From the NCBI GenBank assembly GCA_039000515.1, contig JBCFYV010000001.1, positions 67,139,030 to 67,203,029 on the forward strand: a stretch of DNA of 64,000 nucleotides, written 5' to 3'. How positions within the stretch are numbered: the stretch's first letter is position 1; each line of letters opens with the position of its first letter. Position numbers and translations under genes: made by a program. Below the pieces are notes generated by a model. It was given only the letters and a program-made list of their open reading frames with translations, searched no databases and was not told the origin of the DNA. Below are positions 12,185 through 23,112 of this stretch, in pieces. This DNA is from Timema cristinae. Lineage: Eukaryota; Arthropoda; Insecta; Phasmatodea; Timematidae.

Positions 12185-12525
12185 GCAGAGGAAGGGAGGA
12201 GAAACCATAGCCGATAATTTACCAAATACAATGTAACCTTCCCTTAATTCCTACCAGAGTTTACGTAAAGTTAAGCAGTAGAAGAGAAAGGGCATGGCTC
12301 ATGTCCGCTGAAAGTTATATGCTAAAACTCTCATGTGGAAACCAGTAAGAATGTGACCTCCCTTAAAAACCGTACCAAACTGTACCTGCTCTGTCCAATC
12401 AAAGGATAGGAAAAAGGGGCTGCTCAGATACGTGGAAAAATTATTGTCATGTGGAAGCCGATCATAATGTGACCTTTCCATAATAATCCTTACCAGAGTT
12501 TCAAAAGGTTAAGTCTTATCCTATT
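12185..12525. repeat. degenerate ~118-bp tandem repeat x3
   Basis: Three diverged units share an AATGT(A/G)ACCTTCCCTTA-like core at about 12230, 12350 and 12466, each followed by a CTTACCAGAGTTT-like word. Spacing is 116-120 bp. Confidence 0.6.
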
Positions 12526-14124
12526 CTATTTCGTCTGGGTGGGAGGGGGAATATAATTTTCCCAGACAGTCAGATTCGATTCCTTCATCTAGAGACTTAT
12601 ATTATATTTTTGTAGCTTAACCGGGTGATCCTGGACATGCAAACCCTTCACACAAGTGAATTCAGTAGTTAGAATTAGTGGGTAGTTTGTTACATTTTGT
12701 TTCATAATTTTTTTCCTTGGGCTAAAAGAATATCGAGATATAATTAGAATGAAGTTGTCCCTTATGATGCTAAATGCAGAATAGACATCAGCATATCATC
12801 TGCCTTTATACATTACACGCTCGCTGATGTGCGCATCCTCAGTTACTGGGACCTACAAGCAATGTGAGTTCGAGAAACGAGCCAATGTACAGAGCAAAAA
12901 ACACAAAACACAGGAACTGAAATAGGAATCATCAGGGAAATATTATTTGACAATACTCAAAAATAACGAACCCATGTTTCAACATCTAATAACCTTTCTT
13001 AAATAGTAATGCAACATATTTGGCCCTAGATAGTTTCAGGAGTTAGGAAAGCTCATAAAACCAACTTAAAGAATGACATGAATGTTAGCAATAGACTAAA
13101 AGGCCAATTTATTATCAAAATAAAATATAAGTAAAACAATAAACAATGCAAATTTAATTGACTGCGAACAATACGCAATAACTTGATATTAAATTTAAAA
13201 TTTATTCGAGAAAATAGGGCCTCAGACTTCTAAACCGTTATCAAACACTGATTAGTTAATAATTACCATTCAGGGCAATAAATATCAGAATAACAATAAC
13301 AAAAATATAGAATATTCCAACAAAATATAGCAGAACTCTGGTCCTAACTATACATCTGTTCCTAACAATTATCAGTAAGATGACTTATCTTCTCTACACT
13401 CTTGTAAGGCAGGAGAATCCTAGCGTCTATCATATACTGAATAAAGGCATACATGATGAGAGAATAATAACCCTTTACATTACTGATTTCTCTAAACTTA
13501 AACAAGGAAAACATGAAAAGTAATATGTTACGTTAATGCGTGGATTTACTTCAACCGCAAGTATTAATTATCAGTACAAACAAATATATTAAATTGAATC
13601 ATAAGCACAAAGAGTTTACAAAAATAATATTTAAAATTGTTAACCAATAGTCTGATCATGGACTCTATTAAAAAAAACAAAAGAAATCTAGTTCCAAAAA
13701 TATCAAAATAACTTAGGTTATTAAATTTAGTAAAAAAGTAAAAAAAAGTATTGAAACATAATCCTACTTAAGTCCTACACAATTTAGAAGAGTATTAAAA
13801 GGTAGACCTAATTTCAAATTAAAAAGATTATAAAAAAATAAACATTTCGAAAATGACAACAAAATAAATCATCAGTAAGTCCCTAAGACCAGTGCAACAT
13901 CAAAGAGTAAAGTTCATTTCTGGGTATTGGCTTATATTTGAAATTGGTTCAGTGGGGAAAAGTGGTGGGGAGGAATCACATGACTATGCAGTCATAATTC
14001 ACAAGTCAGAAGCCACCATCCCACCGACTCATGCGCACTAAGTCGTGAAAGGAAATATTAGTCGTGGTGGCGAGCGTAGCTAGAAAGAATCGCTCTCCAC
14101 CCCTATTTAAGCGCCTGCGCAGTG
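12526..14124. other. intron, no gene seen
   Basis: AT-rich intron. GC content rises after about 13900 toward the Jockey element. A TATTTAAG box at about 14104 lies about 30 bp before the first 5' UTR monomers of that element and may be part of its promoter or of older flanking sequence. Confidence 0.35.
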
Positions 14125-14199
14125 TCTAGACGTTTATCACGACAGTCTACGTTCAGTCAGTGCAGTGAAACGTTGTATATTATTCATTGTGTGATTTAT

Positions 14200-14510
14200 C
14201 CGTGCCGACTGAAGTCGGGTAGTGTTAGTGAGTTGAATGACAACAGAATAACACAACACTGCTTGTACACAACGCGTCAGTGTAGTGTAAAGTTGCCAAC
14301 GAGTGTATTTTTTGTTTATTTCGTGATATATTACGAGCCGACTGAGGTCGAGTAGTGTTAGGGAGTTGAACGACAACAGCATAACACAACAGTGCTTGTA
14401 TACAACGCATAAGTGCAGTGCAACGTCGTCAACGAGTGTATTTTTGTATTATGTTATTAGTGTTATTGTTTATTTCGCGATTTATTACATGCCGACTGAA
14501 GTCGGGTAGG
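14200..14510 (+). repeat. 5' UTR promoter-like monomers of Jockey copy 1
   Basis: The word GCCGACTGAAGTCGGGTAG (itself near-palindromic) occurs near 14203, 14337 and 14490, each followed by TGTTAG.GAGTTGAA.GACAACA in the first two units. Periods are about 134 and 153 bp. Tandem 5' UTR units acting as promoters are known from other LINEs such as mouse L1; that role here is inferred. Copy 2 lacks these units. Confidence 0.75.
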
Positions 14511-14545
14511 GTGGTATACCGCAAGGGACAAGTCAAGCGGGGGAA

Positions 14546-14725
14546 ATGGCCTCCGACTCGGATGTAGATATCGACGATGAAGGAACGGACGATGATGATG
14601 ATGACGACATGGAAGACCAAGGCCAGGAAGGGGGCCCATCCAACACTGAAACAGAACAAAACTTTGAGCCAGTTTCTGGACTCAAGCGGTCACGACCTCC
14701 TTCAGGGATTACTCCGCTTTGTTAA
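14546..14725 (+). pseudogene. gag N-terminus, Jockey copy 1
   Basis: The ATG at 14546 (context gaaATGG) opens an acidic head (MASDSDVDIDDEGTDDDD) of 59 codons ending in TAA at 14723. Copy 2 has an equivalent acidic head (MSTGSDIDVTGEEEDVD) at 56258. After the stop, several hundred bases of gag present in copy 2 are missing here, so this copy has an internal deletion as well as a frameshift. Confidence 0.75.
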
Positions 14726-14739
14726 AGCTGCTTAAACAA

Positions 14740-15632
14740 AACAGTTAGAACACTTCACGTATGTTCTTCCCAAGGACAAGCCTTTCAAGGCTGTCATCAA
14801 GGGCCTTCATGCAAGTATGCCCTGCTCGGATATAAAGGAGGAACTGGAGGACAGGAGATTCACGCCGACCGATGTGAGACAGTTATACTCTAAATCTTCT
14901 CCACAATCAGCGACACCGAGACCCCTACCGATATTTGTGTGCACCCTTGCGAGGACAGAAGGAGTGGGTGAGGTCTTCAAAGTACAGGAAATCAACCACA
15001 CGGTAGTCAAGATTGAGGAGTATCGTGCTTCACAGATTACAGTTCTACAATGCCATCGCTGCCAACGTTTTGGACACTCCAAGAACTATTGTGCCCAAAA
15101 ACCACGCTGCGTCAAGTGTATAGGAGAGCACCTGACGGTAGAGTGCCAGAAAAAAGATAAAACAACGCCAGCACAACGCGTGAACTATAAGGGACAGCAC
15201 GCAGCGAATTATTGCAACTGCCCTATTTTTCTTCGAGAGCTGGAAAATAAAAACCAGATGCCAGAAAAGAAAAAAGAGGGGGATAGTAAAGTGGCTGGCC
15301 CTTCTTCCCGCGTGGCTCGGAATCTTAAACCCTCAACTGGCCAGCAATTTTCTGCTAGCCAACCAAATCCACCAGCAAATATTGGATTAAATAAACCAAC
15401 TTACAGTGGAGTTGTCAAGAGGCTGGCCAAAAATGACAAACAAGAAGACCGTGACACTGATGAATCCTTGGACTTGAAGGACCTGCTGCAAATTATAAAG
15501 GAAATAAACGTTGTGGGCTTACTCCAACTACTTAGGAAGTACCTTGTGAGGATGAAAAATGCTCCAGACAAGACAACAAAAGTAATGCTTCTTCTGGAAG
15601 CTGCAACAGAATTCTTCTGCGATGGCAACTGA
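14740..15632 (+). pseudogene. gag (ORF1) with CCHC zinc knuckles, Jockey copy 1
   Basis: The open frame from 14817 gives 271 aa; homology starts slightly upstream at about 14740 (FTYVLPKDKPFKAVIKGLH-like, in a shifted frame). It has an RNA-binding-like region (RQLYSKSSPQSATPRPLPIF), then CHRCQRFGHSKNYC and CVKCIGEHLTVEC knuckles. The third knuckle is damaged (VNYKGQHAANYCNC, first Cys changed to Tyr). A Lys/Ser-rich linker and an amphipathic C-terminus (DLLQIIKEINVVGLLQLL) end at 15630-15632. It would coat the element RNA in a ribonucleoprotein. With the N-terminus split off and a knuckle lost, it is probably not functional. Confidence 0.85.
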
Positions 15633-15651
15633 ACAGGGATGAGGTTTAGAG

Positions 15652-16971
15652 GACTCATTGAACATTCTGTTCTGGAATGCTAATGGAATAGTACAACAGG
15701 AACACGAGTTTCGACAACTTCTGGGGACGTATGGAGTCGACGTGGCATTGATCTGTGAGACCCACCTAATGGAACAAAAGAAGATGCGGTTCTTCGGATA
15801 CGAGATGTATCGTAACAATAGAACAGATGGCAGGGGAGGGGGCACAGCCGTGTTGGTGCGCAGTAACCTTGTGCACTACCAAACTAGTTTACCGGATATG
15901 GACCATATCGAATCCACTTCGATTGCTATTACCACGGGGCGGAAACAGATAGTGTTTACCGCTGTCTACAGAAGCCCTGCTGTCCCATTCACCATCGATG
16001 ACCTAGACAGGCTCACGTCAAGAAAGGATTTCCTCATAGCAGGAGATCTTAACTGCAAACACACGAGTTGGAACAGTCGCGTGTCTAATCAGGCGGGCCG
16101 GACACAACAAGAACTACACAGTCCTGGCAACTAACGAGCCGACGTTCTACCCATCAAACTACAGGAATCTTCCCGATGTTCTGGATGTCGTCCTGACGGA
16201 TCTTGACACGCTGCTGGAAGATCTCGAAGCTTTAAATGAAACCGAATCCGACCATCTCCCAGTCTTCGGAAGGATATCCCTGAGGACAAATCCAAGATTG
16301 TCGTACCTTAGGAGGAAGATCCACAGAAGTGACTGGGACGAGTATCGACGGGTATTGTCAGACGCAGTTCCATTGAACATGGAGGTAAACTCTCAGGAAG
16401 AAGTGGACAGTTCCATCACTCTTCTTACAGCCACATTACTCGAAGCATACCGAGAGACAATGGTATTCGAGACGCCGCCAGTGTTGTTGAATAGGAACGA
16501 CCCGGAGCTGAGCTACTTGATAGCCCTGAAGAGGGAAGCGCGTAGGAAATGGCAGCAGCACCGGGAACCGAGGCATTGGGCAGAGTACATCAGGCTAAGG
16601 GCCCTTGTGCGTAGAAAGGCTAAAGCGCTGAAGATCACCAACTGGAACGAGTATGTGGCGAACACTTTGGCTGGGGATGCCAACGTGTGGAAGGTGTCGA
16701 GACAACTCAAAGGTACGAAAGGAAAGGCAGAGACCACTGTCATCCACGGAAGAATAGGGTTGGAATACTGGAGTGAGGCCAAGGCAGAGGTCATCGCAGA
16801 ATCTCTCGAAGATCAGTTCAAGGCTAACTCTGAGCCTCAAGACGAAGAGTTTACCAGAACAGTAAAAAGAGCGGTCGGGGTATACCTAGCAGATCCGGAT
16901 GTAGAGCTACCGCCCCCTATCACCAGAAACGAAGTCACCCACTGTAGCATCCTCAAGGGGAGGATGCCCAA
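15652..16971 (+). pseudogene. ORF2 endonuclease and RT N-terminus, Jockey copy 1
   Basis: The frame opens with NILFWNANGIVQQ, the APE-endonuclease start, but no in-frame ATG remains (the codon at 15658 is TTG, with a TGA at 15640). EN motifs are ICETHL, RGGGTAVLV, VYRSPAVPF and IAGDLNCKHTSWN. A frameshift at about 16120 ends the 158-aa part. The frame then continues with FYPSNYRNLPDVLD and ETESDHLPVF (catalytic DH near 16245) into the EN-RT linker, which is open from 16298. The protein breaks off at ELPPPITRNEV.. at about 16970, where foreign DNA is inserted. The activity would nick target DNA to prime reverse transcription. Confidence 0.85.
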
Positions 16972-18455
16972 ATAATACAAAAAAAATACAAAAAGGGGGG
17001 AACAACAATAGAAGTGAGTGCTATGGAGTTCAAGACTTTGAATGTTATACTCAAAACATTCAAATACTGAAGCTCGCAACTCTCACACCTGTTGCTGAGC
17101 TATCGAAATGGATCGTCTACCTCAGGAAAAGTTAGAGACTGCAACCTGCCTACCATTCACAATAACAATAGATATATATTTTACGTAGTACCTTGGGTAT
17201 GATGGGATATATATAATAAGAATTAGTATAAGTCAAGGTTAGTCGATATTTATTAGCTATAGCTCAATTAGATGTTTAACAGTTCCATTAAATATATACA
17301 TTGTTGTTGTTGCGATGTATAAAGAAAATAGATTAAATTCATAAACAACTATGAATTGAAGTCAAAGCTAAAGAGTCTGAGGTTAAATATTCATCAGATT
17401 ACTTAAACGTTAACTTAAGATGTCGCCCATAAAAAATGGCGCATAGTAAATAACAAAATGATAATTTGAATACCATCATTAAATATTAATCCTTTAAAAA
17501 TGGCACCTAGTCAATGACAACAAGACAATCTAATTTCAAATATAATATATACGTCCATAAGAAATGGCACATAGCGTATGACAATAAGATATGTTAAATT
17601 CAAATACTAAATATTTGTCCATAAGAAATGGCACATAGCGTATGACAATAAGATATGTTAAATTCACATACTAAATATTCGTCCATTAAAACGGGACGTA
17701 GCAAATGGCAACAAGATAAACTAATTTTAAATATAAATTAGTTCCCGTGAACATTAATTTAAACAATACAGTACATAATCGATACAATCGATTATTCGTG
17801 ACTCTACTGGCGATAATTCGCCCTGACCTTGCAATAAAGTGATCTCTAAAAAAAATAAACAATGTTCCTAACTGTCAGATTGATTTTAAAGTTATTTGAA
17901 ATTTAAGCCAAAATTGAATTTTGAAAAGATTTACAATTTAAAAAAAAAAGAAGTTTAATTTGCCAAAAATGGATTTAGTTCTTACATTTTACGTAGCTGA
18001 AAGCCGGAGCTTATCCTATCCTTGATATGACTCAGGCCCAATTGTAAAGTTCATAGCCACAGGCACCAGAATATATACCCTAAAGCACAGAAGAGGGGAA
18101 GATGGGAAAAAAGGGGGGAATAACATTCGAGAATAAAAAAGGAACACAAGAAAGCGCAAGTTGATTCGCTTCGAGAGAGGCCGTGGACGTTCGGGAATCT
18201 TCTCGGAGGGGATCTCTTTACTGCGCAAGTCCATTCAACCCAAGGCGTTTGCTTGAACTTGCCATTCAGTCTTCACAGTCAGTATTCAATTTTCCCGGTT
18301 CAGTGAAGGTGCGTTAGGTGGTTTTGTGTCCTTCTTCCACGCAGCCCCAGTCAACAAGCAAACGGGGTAAGTCTTGACTATTTATGTCTGTCTCGTGTCT
18401 ATCATAAAACATCCGATGCTACACCACCAGGTGGAAAAGCTGAAGCTACTAAAAG
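16972..18455. mobile_element. 1.5-kb insertion splitting Jockey copy 1
   Basis: ORF2 homology stops near 16970 and resumes near 18456, so the interval is a later insertion. It has no open frame of note. It contains a 64-bp tandem repeat (17420-17750) and, near its right end, a GC-richer tract with TCAGTCTTCACAGTCAGT-like words and a GGGGTAAG, resembling the promoter side of an LTR. A solo LTR is possible, but I could not pair TG..CA ends with a target duplication. Confidence 0.55.
17420..17750. repeat. 64-bp degenerate tandem repeat in the insertion
   Basis: The core GTCCATAAGAAATGGCACAT occurs at 17553 and 17617, and a diverged form at 17681 (GTCCATTAAAACGGGACGTA). Spacing is exactly 64 bp. 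Weaker units lie upstream (CGCCCATAAAAAATGGCGCA at about 17425). About five to six units in all. Confidence 0.8.
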
Positions 18456-19779
18456 TGGCTATCCACGACAGGATCTCAAACGAGATGCTGCGACAGGTTC
18501 CGGAAGGTGTAATTCAGCTCTTATCAAGAATGTTTTCAACAGCACTGCTGGCAGGTTACTTCCCGGATGTATGGAAGGTTGCCGACGTCGTCTCATTGCC
18601 CAAACCAGGCAAGGACCGCAAATTCCCGCAGAACAGGCGGCCCATCAGTCTGCTTAGCAACATAGGAAAATTATTTGAAAAAATAATTCTGCAGCGACTG
18701 AAAGCCTTCGGCAGGGAGCACAGGATTATCCCCGACATCCAATTCGGATTTCGGAACCGGCATTCAACAATACACCGAGTCCTGAGCCTAGTGGAGGACA
18801 CGACAGAAAGCTTCAATCGTGGGGAAATCACGCTAGTGGTACTTATGGATGTTGAGAAGGCGTTTGATAAGGTCTGGCACGCCAGCCTTATTTACAAATT
18901 GATACAGGCCAACTTCCCAAAGGTTTATGTGCAGCTAATCAAGAGCTTTTTAACCGGACGACCATTTCATGTCAAGATGGAAGGGCAAAGCTCACCGTTC
19001 ATAGGGTCAGAGCGGGGGTGCCGCAGGGGTCGGCACTCTCTCCGTTCCTATACACTGTGTACATCGCTGACGTCCCCACGGACCCGATGATTAAGATTAG
19101 GCTCTTCGCAGACGCTACTCTGTTCTACATTGCCAACAAGAACGTGAAGTACGCCCATCTCCGCCTGCAGTGGTACCTGGATGAGTTCAGCAGTTGGCTG
19201 GAAAAATGGAGAATAAGAGTCAATGCAGAGAAATCGACAGCCATGTTAATTACTAGGAGGAGACCCCAAACACCGGCCCAGCTTGTAGTGTTGGAAGAGG
19301 ATATCCCTTACAGGAATTCAATGAAATACTTCGGGGTGATGTTAGATTCCAGACTCATATGGAAGGAGCATGTAGACTACACAAGAAAAAAGGCAATGGG
19401 GGCCTTCATCACAAATAACAGCCTGTTCAAGAGCCCAGTGCTGGGAAACAACATCAAGCTGCTACTGTACAAGAGCTTAGTGCAACCTATTCTGCTATAC
19501 AGATGCGAGGCGTGGGGGTATACTTCTGAGTCAGTGTTAGGAACTCTACAAGCCGTACAAAACAAGGTACTTAAATGTATCTTGGGTGTGAACACCTGAA
19601 CCAGCAATGAGTACATACACGCTACCACTGGCAGTGTGACTCTACAGGAAATCTTCCGGCAGCGAGGAAGCAAATTCTACAAACGAGCCCGCGAGGTAGA
19701 AGACAACGTCACAATTAGAAGACTCGGCCAGTACGACCCCCAAGAGCCAAGAAAATACAAGAAGCCCCAACTCGTATGA
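18456..19779 (+). pseudogene. ORF2 reverse transcriptase, Jockey copy 1, catalytic motif mutated
   Basis: RT motifs in order are VVSLPKPGKDRK, NRRPISLLSNIGKLFEK, QFGFRNRHSTIHR and VVLMDVEKAFDKVWH. A frameshift near 19010 follows, then AGVPQGSALSPFLY, RLFADATLF and EKWRIRVNAEKSTAML. The invariant FADD box reads FADA (codons 19105-19116, second Asp to Ala), which should abolish polymerase activity. An in-frame TGA at 19597 replaces the Arg (VNTR) of copy 2, a change compatible with CGA to TGA decay. Homology continues after it to about 19779. The 3' UTR follows to 20266. Confidence 0.9.
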
Positions 19780-20369
19780 GAAATCCATCTGCATACCTTC
19801 CCAATCAGCCCCTTCCTACTAACCACTCCTGTTTCTCAGCTTAGCCAAATCCTTGGGTCCCCACCCTCACACGTCCCCACAAACTAGAAACTAGAATCAT
19901 TTTATTCAAACCTTCACTTTCATCAAAGCCATCTTCGCTTAGTGTCTAATATTATTAATGTATTTTATTTCAGCTCGACTAGATATTACTTACTCACTAC
20001 ACCACTCACATCGGGCCTAACTGCGCTTGTGTTTCCATCACAGTGTACAAGGGCTCGATCTAGCAACTCAACACAAACTCTATTGCTCCCATCATACAAA
20101 CCTTCACTCACCAACTCCATTTTCCCTTCACAACCAAATTACACTTTTAGACATAAAGGTTATGATCTGTGACTACAGATTGGTACTTTAGGCATACACA
20201 AGCCGCCTACTCCCTCTGAAAGTCGCTTCTGATATTCAGAGCAAGTAGTTCAAGGCAAACAAGGGAGCTCTTAGAACTTGGAGATGGGAGTTCAAGGTGT
20301 CGTCCTGCCTCCCTTACGTGTTCTCTGCTTTCTGAGCGTACTTGGCGACTGCTGCTTTCTACGGTTGGG

Positions 20370-23102
20370 ATGGATCCCGCGGTGAAGATGAAGAAAGGTG
20401 TTGGCGTCGGGGTCGGGAGAAGACCGCCGGATGAGGCGAGAAAGAATTCCGGGCCCAGGAAGCGACCGGCCCCTGCCAAGAAGAAGTTGGCGGCGAGCGA
20501 CGGGGAATCCGCCGTCAACGGCAGGCTTGTGCTGCCCGTCCTTTCTGGGGAAGTTGGAAGTTTCCGCTCGAGGGGACTGAAGGCTCCCCCGGTCAGGAAG
20601 GAGCTCTTGCCGGGTGGCAAGTGGTCCACCACAAGCCCGAAGGCGGGAGCTTTATTGGCAGCTGCCCCTTCGAGGGGCAACAAGCCAGTGGTAGCTGCCG
20701 AAGTCAGCGGGGCCGCTCCAATTCCCGAAGCCGAGCGTGCCGCTGGACAAGGTGAGCGAGAGTCGCCCACGGGTGACGAATCGGCCCTTTTTAGGGTCAA
20801 CAAATCGGCCCTTCCTAGGGCCAACACGGCTGGCGTGACCCCCCAATTTACCGGGAAGGTGGGCGCACTACACAGCCAAGTGGGTGAAGGTAGCGGTGCC
20901 CCTCAAGTTACCAGAGTTGAGCGAGCCGCTAACCAAACCCATTCGGTGTCACCCTCTGGTAATATTTCGACCCTTTTTAGGGCCATCATCTCGGTCAGCG
21001 TGACCTCACCAACTACCGGCGAGGTGGGCGCAGACGGCCAAGGTGAAGCCAGCGGGGCCACTCCAGCTACCGGAGGCGCGCATGCCACTGGCAGATCCGC
21101 CGGGGCTTCTGGTACTGCACCCTCGGGCCTCGGCTCAATGCCGATGCGGGCGAGCCCAGCGGGGCCCCTCCGACTACAGCAGGTGAGCGTGCCGCTGATG
21201 GCCAAACAGTTTTGGAGGCCCTTTTTAGGGCAAACAGCCCGCAAACTGGGGAGGATGGAGAAAGCTCCCGCCAGTGCGATGGGTGGAAACCTAATGGTGC
21301 CAACACAAGCCCTGACCAGGGGGAGCTAAGCCGTTCTCCGCCGGTAAAGACCCTGTAAGCAGCACTGACGCAAGCGTTATCGCAAGGGTCTCAAAAACCC
21401 GCGTCAACTCCGACATCTCCCGCCAAGGGGTGTCGGTAGGTAAGAAACGCCCGGCTGAATTTTCTTCAGACTCGGAAGACCGGGTCGCACGCTTCGCGCG
21501 TGTTGACAGCTCGTGCGAGTCCGTGGACGTGGAGGGACTGTCTTCAGGACCAGACCTCCCATGGTGCGTGATGAGTCGAGCCAGGGGTCCGATGATGAGT
21601 CTGAAGGATTTAGGACCGTAAGACCCCGCCGAACGGGGAAGGCCGGTAACACCAGGAAGCTGCTAGGGGGCAACCCTAACCATTTAGGCGGCAGCTCTGG
21701 TGATGAGAGCGAAGTCAGTGGTGGCCCGGGCCAGGATGCGCCAGCGCTGGGTAAAGTTTGGAAGCGGCGGAAACCTACGGGTAACAACGCAAGCCGTACC
21801 TCACCCCAGCCTGGTAGTATTGGCTCTGAGCCGGCTGGCAAAGCAAAGGGGAAGATCTCTCCCATCATTATGTGTGATGTGGAGGGCTACTCCAAGTTGG
21901 CAAGGGCTATCCGGTCCAAGGTTTGAGAGCTTATGGAGGCGGTCAGGCGGCCGGGGGACCGAGTGCACCTCCAGTGCGGGTCGGAGGAAAATTACCGAGC
22001 CCTCCAGAAGTTCTTGCCGAGCTTGGAGATCCAGCATTGGTCCTATGAGCTGGGACGGGAGCGACTGGTCAGGGTATGGTGAAGGGACTCCTGACACGGA
22101 CAAACCCTGATGACATCCAGGAAGAGCTAGTGTAGATGGTCTTCCCCGTGAAATCCGTCACACAGATGTCTCCCAATGGAAGCGGGGTCAGAAGACCGGA
22201 GAAAGGCAGCGGTTGCCGAACTTCGTTGTCTCTCTGACGCCCGGGGAGCACACCGCAAGGCTGTACTCCATATCAGTCCTGTGCGGGCTCCGCGTCAGGG
22301 TGGAGAAGTACAAGTCCCCAGGCGGCCCGGTTCAGCGCAAGAACTGTTTCCGGTTTGGTCATGTGCGGAGGGAATGCCGCGCTAACCCTAGGTGTGGGTT
22401 CTGTGGTGGTGACCACGAGAGGGGCGGGTGCCCGAAGGAGAGACGATCTCTCCCGAAGTGCCTGCACTGCTCAGGAGCTCATTCCTCGGCGTGGTGGGGC
22501 TGTCCCACGTACAAGTCCTTGCGGGCGGCAGGGAATGTGCGTGTCTCCAAGCCTCAAGAAGGGAGGAAGGATGGGCTAAGCGAAGGCCAGAAGCCCTCAG
22601 GGCACGTTGCAGGACGGAGGGTGACAGTGACTCCAGCTACAACACCAAAGCCACTGGTACAATCTTTCGCCAGTGTTCTGTCAAAAGGACCAACCCTCCA
22701 CCTCAGGCCGAGGCACCTGCCAAAGCCAACATACCCGAACCGGTAGCATCCGGTTCTACCCTTTCAGTCGAGGACCCGCCCGAGACTGCTCCTCTCCCTA
22801 TCCCAACCCCCACCTCTACCCCTGCCCCCTTGAACCCTTCCAACCCTTTCCTACCACTCCCAACTTCTACCCTTGTTACCCCTGTCACCCCCACACCTAA
22901 CCCATTTCCCACACCCGAGGATGATTCGGCAAAGCTCAAAATATGCATTGAGCTACTCAAGGGTATTCCGGGACTGGACCCATGGGACTTTTCATCGAGT
23001 ATCTTAAGGAAGGTCCAGGAGTCTCCGAGGAGTAACCGTGGCCACCTGGTCATGGAGCACATCATCCTCTACCTAGTTTCTAATGGCTGCACACCCGAAT
23101 AG
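20370..23102 (+). pseudogene. gag (ORF1) of second Jockey-like LINE
   Basis: Begins at ATGGATCCCGCGG (20370), with a basic head (RKNSGPRKRPAPAKKK) and a 319-aa first open part ending at 21329. That part holds peptide repeats of roughly 60 residues (RAA.Q..., SP.G..S.LFR, TG.VGA). Coding continues in other frames: a Ser/Glu-rich linker (21430-21900), an RNA-binding region (about 21860-22250), and knuckles CFRFGHVRREC, CGFCGGDHERGGC and CLHCSGAHSSAWWGC (22346-22510). A Pro/Thr-rich tract and a C-terminal ELLKGIPGLDPWDFSSSI segment reach a TAG at 23100. At least four frame breaks. Confidence 0.82.
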
Positions 23103-23112
23103 AGGACCACCA

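Larger units (their letters stand above)
14125..20266 (+). mobile_element. Jockey-like LINE, copy 1 (near full length, dead)
   Basis: The order is a 5' UTR with tandem monomers, gag with three CCHC knuckles, an APE endonuclease, a reverse transcriptase and a 3' UTR. The 3' end (GACTACAGAT.GGTACT, then GGTCGCTTCTGA-like, then GGCAAACAA) matches the end of the second copy at 55919-60758, which fixes the boundary near 20266. The 5' boundary is approximate and I could not find a target-site duplication. The copy is interrupted by about 1.5 kb of foreign sequence at 16972-18455. Gag and ORF2 carry frameshifts and stops, and the catalytic RT motif is mutated. It lies in the 16.7-kb intron, antisense to the TBC1D30-like gene. 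Confidence 0.9.

Noticed and set aside
16159..17079. Minus-strand frames over Jockey copy 1
   Set aside because: Shadow frames of ORF2.
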